From: an uncultured Ignavibacteriota bacterium
GTDB taxonomy: Bacteria; Bacteroidota; Ignavibacteria; UBA10030; UBA8401
Assembly: GCA_903861125.1 (NCBI GenBank)
Contig: CAIOTF010000018.1
Span: 1-64,000, forward strand
Length of the DNA stretch: 64,000 nucleotides
Direction of reading: 5' to 3'
In this document: one piece after another, positions 48,101 to 55,954 of the stretch
How positions within the stretch are numbered: position 1 is the first letter of the stretch
Layout: every line of letters begins with the position of its first letter
Made by a program: the position numbers and the translations under genes
The notes under the pieces: generated by a model
Database searches by the model: none
Told to the model about the DNA's origin: nothing
The model's input: the letters and a program-made list of their open reading frames with translations, nothing else

Positions 48101-49955
48101 AGCGAACGACGGACAGGGGCGCAAGAACAGTATAACCCGTGAGACAATCAAAGTTCTCGTGAATCGTCCTCCCGTTGCAGTTGTTGATTCGCTCGTCCAT
48201 GCGTGCACGGGCCAAACCATTCGTTTCAACGGTTCTCTTTCGTACGATCCCGATGGTGACTCGGTCTCCACCACATGGAATTTCGGCGACGGGGCAACAT
48301 CGACGGAAACAAATCCCTCGCACACATATAAAACGCCCGGTTACTACTCTGTGAAACTATTGCTGAACGACGGATTTGCAGAACAACCGACTACCGCAAC
48401 AATCCCGATCATTGTAGAAGGCTCGCCGGTCGCGTATCAAACATTTACCGATACGACGGTCTGCGTCAACGTGCCGCTCGAATTTGACGGAACCCGCAGC
48501 ATTGATCCGAACGGACCGATCGGTTCTTACACGTGGAATTTTGGCGACGGAATCAGTTCGCTCGGACCGAAGGTTCTGCACACTTTTACTAAAGCAGGAT
48601 CATATGTTGCAACACTCACCGTTATCGGTACCGGCAGTGGGCGCTGCAGTAAGGTAAGTCAGGCGACATCAACAATCCGTGTAATAGAAGGACCAACGGC
48701 AAACTTTACCATGCCGGAACACATAAGCATCGGAGAATTGGTCACTATCGATCCGGCCCCATCCAAACCGAACGGAACCGTTTCGTCGGTACGGTGGAAA
48801 CTGGGTAAAGATACAACCATCAGCGCACCGCTGTTGAATCCTGTGCAATTCAGATTCAAAAAATCCGGCACATATGAAATTGAATTGATGATCAACATCC
48901 AATCGGCGACGAATTGCAATTCCGCCATGGCAACAAAAAAGATTATTGTGAACGAACCGCCGGTTCTTGTCTGGAATATTCCTTCCGATGCGGCACTTGG
49001 CGATCAGTTGGTTCTTGATGCGTCGGGATCATCCGATGCTGACGGGATTATTGCACAATACGACTGGATGATCGACGGAAACCATATCGGCACTACACCG
49101 ATTGTTACTGCCGCAAATCTTTCGGCGGGAAAGCATACTATCGATCTGACGATTACGGACAATTCCCGGACACAATCACAATCGGTGAGCAAACAAGGTT
49201 CTGTCCACATCAACTCAAAACCGAATCCGACATTTACTCTTGCCGAACCGCTCTATGAGAATGATGTCGTCATTTTGAAGCCCGAACTGCCGAAGGATGC
49301 CGACGGCGACCCGTTGATCTTCTCGTGGAAAGTGAACGACATTGCGGTGCTGTCCGATTCAATACGGCTTGCTGCGGGCAGGACGATTGTTATGCTGACT
49401 GCGAACGACGGAAAGAATATGCGCAATTCGATAGATTCCGTTCAGAAGGAATTCTTTGTGATCGCAAAACCAAATCTCGATATTGAATATCCGGATCAAT
49501 GGATCGCAGGTTCAGAGATCAACATTCAAAAGATTTTTAACAACGGAACGGTTAATTTCTTTACCAACAACAGAGCCCTGCCTACTTGGACGCCGATGAA
49601 ATCAGGAAATCAAACTGCCACAATCGCCTGGACTCCGAATGGAAAAATGCTCGCCGAGAGATCGATCAGCATTACAGTGTGGGATTCTCTCGCCTTTTCC
49701 GAAAGACCGGCGACAATAAATATAATTTGGAACCCGTCGAACCCAACAGTCATTCTAACAGCTCCAAAGGTAAATCGCCCCGACGATGCTAAAGTAATCT
49801 ACGAATGGAGAAAAGGAAAAAATACGTTCGGTGTCGGGAAAGTAGTGGACGCACTCCTGAATAAAGGAAAGAATGTCTTTACTGTCCGCGCGATTGACCA
49901 GGAAATACAGGGAGCGCATCCGGTGGAGATTGATATAGTGGTGATCTGCGAATAA
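45168..49955 (+). CDS. Very large secreted PKD-repeat protein
   Basis: 1595 residues. A signal peptide with the hydrophobic core LTFFFILFMLGSSSLLF ends near FAQ (about residue 43). Residues ~45-385 form a unique N-terminal region. From ~385 to the end there are about a dozen Ig-like PKD repeats; the best kept are YTWDFGDGG, TTWNFGDGA and YTWNFGDGI, while others keep only the W-x-F/W-x-G core. PKD modules serve in adhesion or as spacers on surface proteins. No T9SS sorting domain is seen at the C-terminus, so its route and anchoring are unclear. It is monocistronic, followed by a terminator at 49991. Confidence 0.85.
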   Translation: MKTAELHRDSLRQTLSSGMSGHSGLTFFFILFMLGSSSLLFAQEVFLSVSGKQASLKETGDKVHQYDFWIKPEAHAASAALHLFDAGLGGVADMVLGSMDTKTTYELIPFDALYSYANGKLSVTAKTAKATEKLTARDEQQYLNRWKKFATLNASQKNGWILRVRTGEGNDVNNFQILVADSNSITSTRNDWTILAVDLSICLFRVPVNSEMQLRPFQPAENAITSFASFGQDQSQVGVRDEFGKYSKLPAAKGFMVPVLSNGMLNNWGLTISGSVVKVNNLVIKGTTSPVLWELKPTIVRQPQKPSIDAVQLASSSCNNVVLALTEATKKSLFGGLPIWSFGKTVVEKDSADIDFKRPGKNFVSLFVPTRGVYFPKYWRQEIAVSVNAAPKAVITADKFIAAPGEIITLSSTSSTDPEHSSLTYQWYVNGEFRGNDKVLTLSSLLPTTYNVKLVVNDGAPNSSCTEAEAQQKVRINAQPYVDVKFRTIFGRSSAVPFVVENDADSDNDLLDFLWTGSGIVGPKKGNSVTVRHDVAGTYSLTLTANDRTNTSNATFTQNITYRVNAEPRPSFELIKQAAPGDTLNVRASAIDDDNSSVAFSWTSTAEHAVSGKNARISFSSPGDYSVTLTADDGENVENSIQTVTQNIHINAPPVPAIIAEKRSISARQKFSADNTNDADQKDLAYTWDFGDGGTGNGKNVVHEFQQSGRYIITLTVDDRQRQTNSIQKTTHELVINRYPTAQFSLPALWEPTRPLQVDGSLSSDPDGAISGYVWYVNGKEVAKGATPSITFDQAGDYAVALKVKDNSGFDDAVAIKTIPIHINYPPTVRWKTTPEVAEPNVAVTFDASTSTDRETKNLKSVRWNFPDGTTADGVIVTRTFSRTGTVTVSAIVNDGSGFANSAQSLQKTILVNTPPVIVTKTLIRTNSRRILLDASQSYDIDKHALSFEWLLPDKTRANKATFTWDAPSGGTHFITLTANDGQGRKNSITRETIKVLVNRPPVAVVDSLVHACTGQTIRFNGSLSYDPDGDSVSTTWNFGDGATSTETNPSHTYKTPGYYSVKLLLNDGFAEQPTTATIPIIVEGSPVAYQTFTDTTVCVNVPLEFDGTRSIDPNGPIGSYTWNFGDGISSLGPKVLHTFTKAGSYVATLTVIGTGSGRCSKVSQATSTIRVIEGPTANFTMPEHISIGELVTIDPAPSKPNGTVSSVRWKLGKDTTISAPLLNPVQFRFKKSGTYEIELMINIQSATNCNSAMATKKIIVNEPPVLVWNIPSDAALGDQLVLDASGSSDADGIIAQYDWMIDGNHIGTTPIVTAANLSAGKHTIDLTITDNSRTQSQSVSKQGSVHINSKPNPTFTLAEPLYENDVVILKPELPKDADGDPLIFSWKVNDIAVLSDSIRLAAGRTIVMLTANDGKNMRNSIDSVQKEFFVIAKPNLDIEYPDQWIAGSEINIQKIFNNGTVNFFTNNRALPTWTPMKSGNQTATIAWTPNGKMLAERSISITVWDSLAFSERPATINIIWNPSNPTVILTAPKVNRPDDAKVIYEWRKGKNTFGVGKVVDALLNKGKNVFTVRAIDQEIQGAHPVEIDIVVICE

Positions 49956-49990
49956 CAGTTTCGCGTAAAACATATCTTGCTCAGCGATGG

Positions 49991-50026
49991 AATGTCCGGC
50001 AGTTACAGTATGCCGGACATTTTTTT
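49991..50026 (+). terminator. Intrinsic terminator after the PKD protein gene
   Basis: A perfect 11-bp stem AATGTCCGGCA/TGCCGGACATT with a 9-nt loop runs straight into a T-tract. It lies 36 nt past the stop. Confidence 0.92.
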
Positions 50027-50163
50027 ACTACCCCTTCTTCAATTATTCATCCCTCACTTGACAGAGCAGAAAATATTGAAAACTCAGAAATTCTTTTTTA
50101 CGAAAAATAATTAAGACTTTTCGCTCTGTTGCATGTTTTTCTTGTCTTGTTCAAGGAGGGAAA

Positions 50164-51939
50164 ATGCGCTACCTTTTGGCATCATTATATTTAACAATTC
50201 CTTCGAGGCAATTCATGCAAACACCGGTTAAGATTTCTCACGTTCCGAATATTTTATCACTTCAAGACATGATCATCCAATCGGCAAACAGATACGGCGA
50301 TAAACTTGCCCTTGAAGATCTGAACGATACTCCGATCCCCCGTTTGACATATAGTGCGTTGTTGAAGCAGATCTTGAAATTCGGTTCTGCACTGAAAGCC
50401 CTTGGGATAAAGGAGCGAAGTCACATTGCCGTGATCGGCGAAAATCGGGTGCAATGGGCCCTCAGCTATTTAACAATGTCGTGTTTTAATTATGTTGTCG
50501 TGCCGATGGACAGAAACCTGAACCAAAACGAGATTTTGAACGTCATCCACGAATCCGATGCTGAAGCGGTCATCTTTACTTCGCTATACGAACAGATCTT
50601 CATCGAGTCGCACACATCGCTCCACAAGGTGAAGAATTACATCTCTATGGACCCTATCTCGTACGGACACCACTTTATATCAATGTCCGAACTCATCAGG
50701 AATTCACCGGGATGCACCGTTGAGGAATTGCCGAAAATCGATCCGAAGGAAATGGGGGCCGTTATCTTCACATCCGGGACACTCGGCCGTGCAAAAGGAG
50801 TGATGCTTTCGCAGAACAATATCTCGTCGAATCTGATGGCAATGCTCAGCATTTTTATGATGTATCCAAGCGACCGCTTCCTCTCCGTTCTGCCCATGCA
50901 CCACACATATGAATGCAACTGCGGACTGCTTTGCCCATTATACGCCGGATCATCAATCCATTTTGCACGTTCATTGAAGACTGTTGTTGACGATCTGCAG
51001 AGGGTGCGTGCAACAATTCTTCTCGGCGTTCCGCTATTGTATGATAAAATGTTCAAACGGATCCACAAAGGTATCCAGGAGAAGAAGGCCGTTGCAAAAG
51101 TTTTGAATCCTTTAATCAAATTGACCGATGTCATGCAAACGGTTGGCTGGAAGAACGCCAAAAAATCGATCTTCAAAGACTTGCATCACAAATTCGGTGG
51201 TTCAATCCGTTTCTTTATTGCCGGCGGTGCTGCGCCGGATCCCCTTGTGGCAAAAGGTCTGCGCGATCTTGGTTTCAATTTCATTCAGGGATATGGACTG
51301 ACGGAAACATCGCCGATCCTGGCGTTGAATTCGCCGTCCAAACTAAAAGATGATGCAGCCGGTATCCCGCTGCCGGGAACGGAACTCCGCATTAATGATC
51401 CGGACAAAGAAGGAATCGGTGAAGTATTCGGGAAAGGACCGAATGTGATGCTGGGATATTATAAAAATCCAAAAGCAACGGCCGAGGTAATGCAGGATGG
51501 CTGGTTCAAAACAGGAGACTTGGGTTATTTTGACAAAGAGGGATTTCTTCATATCAGCGGACGAAAGAAAAATGTGATCATCTCCAAATCGGGAAAAAAC
51601 GTTTTTCCCGAAGAGATAGAAGACGTACTGAACCGCAGTCCGTTCGTTCTGGAATCACTTGTGTACGGCGCAGAAGATGCAAAACAAGACGAGATCATTG
51701 CCGCACAAATTGTTGTTGATGCGGAAGCGTTTATCGAACTGGCAGAATCAACCGGGAAAGAAATTACGAAGGAGTTTCTGCATCAGATCATTGCCGATGA
51801 AGTTTCTAAAGTGAACAAACAGATTAGCAGCTACAAACAGATACGGAAGTTCGTCATCCGCGACCAGGAGTTCCAGAAAACAACAACGCAGAAGATTAAG
51901 CGCTTTGCGAATCTGGCGCCGCAGCCGACAGAAGATTAA
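50164..51939 (+). CDS. AMP-forming acyl-CoA ligase (long-chain fatty-acid type)
   Basis: 591 residues of the ANL superfamily. It activates a fatty acid with ATP and joins it to CoA. The phosphate-binding loop is FTSGTLGRAKGV at residues 202-213; here the usual Pro before Lys is Ala. QGYGLTETSP (motif A5) and FKTGDLGYFDKEGFLHISGRKK (A7-A8) are intact. The late catalytic Lys region TTTQKIKRF is also present. The ATG at 50164 has AAGGAGG close upstream; an internal ATG at 50215 with GAGG is an alternative. It is a single gene between terminators. Confidence 0.9.
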   Translation: MRYLLASLYLTIPSRQFMQTPVKISHVPNILSLQDMIIQSANRYGDKLALEDLNDTPIPRLTYSALLKQILKFGSALKALGIKERSHIAVIGENRVQWALSYLTMSCFNYVVVPMDRNLNQNEILNVIHESDAEAVIFTSLYEQIFIESHTSLHKVKNYISMDPISYGHHFISMSELIRNSPGCTVEELPKIDPKEMGAVIFTSGTLGRAKGVMLSQNNISSNLMAMLSIFMMYPSDRFLSVLPMHHTYECNCGLLCPLYAGSSIHFARSLKTVVDDLQRVRATILLGVPLLYDKMFKRIHKGIQEKKAVAKVLNPLIKLTDVMQTVGWKNAKKSIFKDLHHKFGGSIRFFIAGGAAPDPLVAKGLRDLGFNFIQGYGLTETSPILALNSPSKLKDDAAGIPLPGTELRINDPDKEGIGEVFGKGPNVMLGYYKNPKATAEVMQDGWFKTGDLGYFDKEGFLHISGRKKNVIISKSGKNVFPEEIEDVLNRSPFVLESLVYGAEDAKQDEIIAAQIVVDAEAFIELAESTGKEITKEFLHQIIADEVSKVNKQISSYKQIRKFVIRDQEFQKTTTQKIKRFANLAPQPTED

Positions 51940-51940
51940 C

Positions 51941-51970
51941 AAAAAACGCCGACCTCAGGTCGGCGTTTTT
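51941..51970. terminator. Bidirectional intrinsic terminator
   Basis: A perfect 10-bp stem AACGCCGACC/GGTCGGCGTT with a TCA loop, flanked by A on the left and T on the right. It ends the acyl-CoA ligase gene on the plus strand and the GNAT gene on the minus strand. Confidence 0.92.
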
Positions 51971-52002
51971 GTTCTTAGGAAACATTTCCGCGCTATGTTC
52001 GT

Positions 52003-52518
52003 TCACTCCCTCAGCCACGCCATTACAATGTCATCTTCAAATCCGCCATGTACGCTTCTGATCCTCTTGACCAACCGCCCTTCTCGTTTAAAACCAAGCG
52101 ACTCGTAAAAGTGAAGCGCACGTACGTTGCTTTCCCTGGCAATAAGTTCTACACGCAGAATGTCGGGACATTTCGTAACGACCTCGGTCAGTAATTCTGT
52201 AAACAGTAATTTCCCGACCCCTTTCCCTTGGTACTCCGGGTCGACGGCTATGGTAAGTTCTCCAAGCACATGTGCAAATGTTCCAACGCCGTTTCTGTAA
52301 CAATGGATGTCGCCGATGATTCTGCCGGGATTCTCCGCAATTGCAACAAGTTCAATACCGTCCGAGATACTTTTTGAAACAAAATATTCTATATAACCGC
52401 GAGAGATCTCAGATGCTGTCCGCGCAAGAGCACCTTCTATTGCAGCAACACGCTTGTACAGTTCTTCAATTGAGGGAATATCATTAACGAAGGATTTTCG
52501 AACGTAGATGTTTTCCAT
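52003..52518 (-). CDS. GNAT-family N-acetyltransferase
   Basis: 171 residues. The acetyl-CoA-binding loop of the GNAT fold is visible as VDPEYQGKGVGKLLF (Q/RxxGxG/A), followed by ESNVRALHFYESLGFKREG. Many members acetylate protein N-termini, antibiotics or small amines; this one cannot be placed further. ATG at 52518 is preferred over TTG at 52530. The gene lies 89 nt downstream of the histidine kinase. Confidence 0.87.
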   Translation of the reverse strand: MENIYVRKSFVNDIPSIEELYKRVAAIEGALARTASEISRGYIEYFVSKSISDGIELVAIAENPGRIIGDIHCYRNGVGTFAHVLGELTIAVDPEYQGKGVGKLLFTELLTEVVTKCPDILRVELIARESNVRALHFYESLGFKREGRLVKRIRSVHGGFEDDIVMAWLRE

Positions 52519-52536
52519 TGTGTCCGGCAAAAGAAC

Positions 52537-52590
52537 GGCGCAGCCGATCTGCTCTGCGGGTCAAAGAGTATCCCGCAGAGAAGCCGCGCC
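52537..52590 (-). terminator. Stable hairpin downstream of the histidine kinase, possible terminator
   Basis: A perfect 9-bp inner stem CTCTGCGGG/CCCGCAGAG with an 11-nt loop, enclosed by an outer GGCGC/GCGCC pairing. On the minus strand it is followed only by TTCTTTT, so it may be a weak terminator or an RNA-stabilising structure. It sits 17 nt after the kinase stop. Confidence 0.45.
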
Positions 52591-52606
52591 GCAAAGTGAC
52601 AAATAA

Positions 52607-55009
52607 TTAGTGCCTCTTCCCCTCAATCGCCGAGATCTCATTCAGCAGATCACGTTTTGTGAATCCGGATTTTTTCATCAGCGACACAACGAATCCTTCC
52701 AGCTGTTCGCGTGTTTCGTCATCAATCTCCATCGAGGTCATGATCATCACCGGTATCGTATATGTGGCCGAACTCTGTTTCAGCTGATAGGCAACATTAA
52801 AACCGGACATTTCCGGCATCACAAGGTCCAAAATAATCAGATCCGGTTTTTCTTTTTCCGCAAGCGCAAGTCCGTCCTTGCCGTTATGCGCCTTGATTAC
52901 CGTACACCCTTCGGCTTCCAAAATGATCTGAACAAGGTCGGTCACCGACCGGTCGTCGTCGATCACAAGAATCTTTGCGGAATTCTGCGTGCTTCTTCCT
53001 TCAACTTTTTTTACGGCGGCAATCAATTCATCCTTCTGCACCGGTTTCACAAAATATTCCACTGCACCGAGTCCGAAACCGACATTGCGTTCATCCACCA
53101 TGGAGATGATAATCACGGGAATATCTTTGCAGAGCGGATGGTCCTTCAATTCACGCAGCACCTGCCAGCCGTCCTTCACGGGAATTAAAATATCAAGTGT
53201 GATAACGTCGGGTTTCCACAACTTTGCTTTTTCCAGCGCTTCCACGCCGTTCGTCGCAATCTCAACGATATAACCGGATTCCGTCAGATACGTGTGAAGT
53301 AATGTCCGGGCATGCGGTTTATCTTCAACAATCAATACCCGTTTTTGGCCTCCACCCTCGGTTGTTTCCGAAATTTTTTTGAACACTTTCTCTGCTTCGT
53401 TCTCCACCTGCACCATCATCGGAATCCGTGCAATGAATGTGCTGCCAACACCGTATTCGCTTACAACAAAGAGCGATCCGCCATGCAGTTCCGTTAATTT
53501 TTTTGTGATCGCCAGACCAAGCCCTGTACCTTCGATCTTCTTCATTCCCTGGTCCGTCTGCTGAAATGGCTGGAACAATGTCGCAATTTCTTCTTTACGG
53601 ATACCCACACCGAAATCCTGCACGGAGAATTCAATATCATTCTGTTTCCGTTTCGCTGCAATGATTACCTTCCCATCACCGTGACTGAACTTGACCGCAT
53701 TCGTAACCAGATTCAGGAGGATCTGTTTCATACGAACAGCATCCGCAATAATGTCATCCAGTTCCCCATCCATCAATACTTCCAGGGAGATGTTCTTTGC
53801 TTCAAGTTGGGGCTGCACTACCTGCTTCACACCTTCAACAAGATTGCGTATCCCTACAGGAGCGAAACGGAGGTCCATTTTCCCCGCTTCGATCTTGGAT
53901 AAATCAAGAATATCGTTGATAAGATGGAGCAAATGCGAGCCGCTCGATTTGATGGCAGAATTGAATTGAGCAAGTGTTTCGTGCTTTATTGCCGCGCCTT
54001 CTTCGGCAATCAGATCCGAGAATCCTATAATAGAATTGAGCGGAGAGCGGAGTTCATGACTGAAAAACGCCAAAAAGCGTTTCAACTTTTCGTGCGCCTC
54101 CAAGGTTTGCGTACGCTGAATCTCAAGATCCACATTCTTCACCCGCAGTTCATCAATCAATCCGCGGCGGCTGATGCCGACGGTGATCTCGCTTGCCAGA
54201 AGCGACAGGAATGACAGTTCCTTCTCGACAAGATCACGTGAACTATGTATCAGAATCTCAAGCACACCAAGTTTTTCTTTTTCAATCCGCAATGGAAGTG
54301 CTATCAGCGTCGTTACCTCGACTGTGATCACTTTTTCCGGTGCGAACGAAAAGAGCACGCTGCGCGAAAGATCGGTCGTGACAATTTTACTGCCTGTGGA
54401 AAATGCTTCAATACCGGCAAAGTTGGGATTGTCGGCAATCGAAACAGCATACAAACTCTTTTGTAGGTCGGACAACGGCAATTCCGGCGCAAGAAGTATC
54501 AATTGTTCATCCGCCGGACGATGGAAATACAACAAAACATTTTGCTGAGGCAATTCGTACCTTGCCGCAATAACACGAACCACTTCGGAACAAAGATCAT
54601 CCAATTGGGTTGCAGTATTGATCGCATGGGAAATATCAAGAAGTGTATCCCGCTGGCGTTCTTCGATCTTCCGTTCCGTGATATCCGTAAGGAAAACGGA
54701 CAAGCCGTTCTCGTTGGGATAGATACGGAAATCATACCATTTTTCCATCGAAAGGTCTTTGGTGTGATTTGTTGCGGTCTGGAAGGTGTTCGTTTCGATC
54801 GCCAGTTTGTATTTTATCCCGACATCGTGCTTTTCAAGATTCGGAAAGATCTCGAAGATATTTTTTCCGATCACGTCATCACGTTTCCAGAATGTACCTT
54901 CCTCGGCCGCCTTGTTCCAGTAGGTGATGTTGAACTTTTTATCGAGAGCGAAAAATCCGCCGGAGATGCTTTCAAGTATTTCTTGCGAGTTGAGATTTGG
55001 ATGGGGCAT
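52607..55009 (-). CDS. Hybrid sensor histidine kinase (PAS-GAF-HisKA-HATPase-REC-REC)
   Basis: 800 residues, no membrane segment, so a cytoplasmic sensor. The order is PAS (about 8-115), GAF (about 125-280), coiled linker, HisKA with phospho-His318 in FFSHELRSPLNS, ATPase with the N-box around Asn437 (NLVTNAVKF) and G-box GTGLGLAI (494-501), then two receiver domains. Their phospho-acceptors are Asp606 and Asp728. The second receiver lacks the usual Lys-Pro near its end, having SLMKKSGF, and may be altered in switching. No DNA-binding output is attached. The partner regulator is not adjacent. Confidence 0.9.
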   Translation of the reverse strand: MPHPNLNSQEILESISGGFFALDKKFNITYWNKAAEEGTFWKRDDVIGKNIFEIFPNLEKHDVGIKYKLAIETNTFQTATNHTKDLSMEKWYDFRIYPNENGLSVFLTDITERKIEERQRDTLLDISHAINTATQLDDLCSEVVRVIAARYELPQQNVLLYFHRPADEQLILLAPELPLSDLQKSLYAVSIADNPNFAGIEAFSTGSKIVTTDLSRSVLFSFAPEKVITVEVTTLIALPLRIEKEKLGVLEILIHSSRDLVEKELSFLSLLASEITVGISRRGLIDELRVKNVDLEIQRTQTLEAHEKLKRFLAFFSHELRSPLNSIIGFSDLIAEEGAAIKHETLAQFNSAIKSSGSHLLHLINDILDLSKIEAGKMDLRFAPVGIRNLVEGVKQVVQPQLEAKNISLEVLMDGELDDIIADAVRMKQILLNLVTNAVKFSHGDGKVIIAAKRKQNDIEFSVQDFGVGIRKEEIATLFQPFQQTDQGMKKIEGTGLGLAITKKLTELHGGSLFVVSEYGVGSTFIARIPMMVQVENEAEKVFKKISETTEGGGQKRVLIVEDKPHARTLLHTYLTESGYIVEIATNGVEALEKAKLWKPDVITLDILIPVKDGWQVLRELKDHPLCKDIPVIIISMVDERNVGFGLGAVEYFVKPVQKDELIAAVKKVEGRSTQNSAKILVIDDDRSVTDLVQIILEAEGCTVIKAHNGKDGLALAEKEKPDLIILDLVMPEMSGFNVAYQLKQSSATYTIPVMIMTSMEIDDETREQLEGFVVSLMKKSGFTKRDLLNEISAIEGKRH

Positions 55010-55135
55010 GAAATAATGATTGATTGAGATGCTGTATGATTAATGAAGCGATTGAATAATTTATTTCTGAAATGTTCCCGGTCTACCAAAACCTTTCTTA
55101 TACATTATCTTTTCTCTTATCCATCCGATTGCTTA

Positions 55136-55393
55136 TCACCGCTTCAAATGCGGCGGCTGGAATCCGCGGTACGTGTCGAACTGTGAATCGTAAAAGACAA
55201 GATTAAAGTTACTATCGCGCAACGTTCCTCCCGATGGATACAGGTAGAACTCAGAAAGATTCTCCGTCTTTGTTTTGGCAAGCAATCCTCCGGCCGTATA
55301 AAATTTCACCGTATAAAATCCCTGTGTGTACGGCGCCGAACGCAGCTGTTGGTGGAGATTAGCTTCAGTGAAGATAAAAATATCGCCGTTCAT
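55136..55393 (-). CDS. Small conserved-looking protein of unknown function
   Basis: 85 residues, not recognised. It is rich in aromatic residues and β-prone (GFYTVKFYTAGGLL, FYLYPSGG, NLVFYDSQFDTYRGF), with no signal peptide or membrane segment. A good ribosome binding site GGGGAGAG precedes the ATG, and the start overlaps the GroES-like stop by 4 nt (ATGA). This coupling argues that it is real and works with, or is made at the same level as, the GroES-like protein. Confidence 0.62.
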   Translation of the reverse strand: MNGDIFIFTEANLHQQLRSAPYTQGFYTVKFYTAGGLLAKTKTENLSEFYLYPSGGTLRDSNFNLVFYDSQFDTYRGFQPPHLKR

Positions 55394-55788
55394 TCTCTCC
55401 CCTGTCCGATTCCCAATTCAGCTAACGTATCCGGACGAAGAAGCATCAGCAGGTGCGATTGCTGCACGATCAGATATTGTTTTCCTTCAAATTCAATTTC
55501 GATCGCTGCATCGCGGAGAAACAGCGCATAATCACCCTCTTCTGCTTGCAACGGAATATATTTTACGGGATCTTTCGGTGCCGACCACGATTCCTGATCC
55601 ATAAAACTCGGATTAACCACCGGATATCCGGGACCGGCTTTGATGATGTAGCCTGCCTGTACTTTATCCTTCTCCTTCACACCCGGAGGAAGATACAAAC
55701 CATGAGGGGTTTTATCCTGTCCTTTATCAGGTTCGATTAGGATGCGGTCGCCGACCAGGAATATTTTTTTCTTTAACGAAAGTGTCAT
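55390..55788 (-). CDS. GroES-family co-chaperonin-like protein
   Basis: 132 residues from the chosen ATG; canonical GroES is about 95. The start FLVGDRILIEPDKGQDKTPHGLYLP resembles the GroES opening (V-x-P-L-x-D-R-V), with the mobile-loop region around KTPHGLYLPPG. An insertion (about residues 55-80, PSFMDQESWSAPKDP) separates the β-strands EEGDYALFLRDAAIEIEFEGKQYLIV. No groEL is adjacent. ATG at 55788 has GGAG 6 nt upstream; the longer frame from TTG at 55839 has no signal. Confidence 0.75.
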   Translation of the reverse strand: MTLSLKKKIFLVGDRILIEPDKGQDKTPHGLYLPPGVKEKDKVQAGYIIKAGPGYPVVNPSFMDQESWSAPKDPVKYIPLQAEEGDYALFLRDAAIEIEFEGKQYLIVQQSHLLMLLRPDTLAELGIGQGRE

Positions 55789-55860
55789 ACCAACTCCGCA
55801 CAAATATACGAAGTTTTTCTCTTTCTCCAACGTGCTCAAAGTATCTTTCGGGGAGGGGAG

Positions 55861-55914
55861 AAAAAAAACTCCGTCGCACCCGATTCAAGACTGTATGAAC
55901 GGGAGACGACGGAG
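55861..55914 (-). terminator. Intrinsic terminator of the cytochrome operon
   Basis: On the minus strand CTCCGTCG pairs with CGACGGAG, with an inner CCCG/CGGG pairing, and is followed by eight T. It lies 40 nt after the oxidoreductase stop, so it marks the 3' end of the five-gene multiheme operon. Confidence 0.82.
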
Positions 55915-55954
55915 GGAAGAACGGAAACTGATCAACCAGGATGAGAAGCAGAAA

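Noticed and set aside
55789-55839. Extended N-terminus for the GroES-like protein
   Set aside because: It needs a TTG start without a ribosome binding site; the internal ATG has GGAG and matches the family start.
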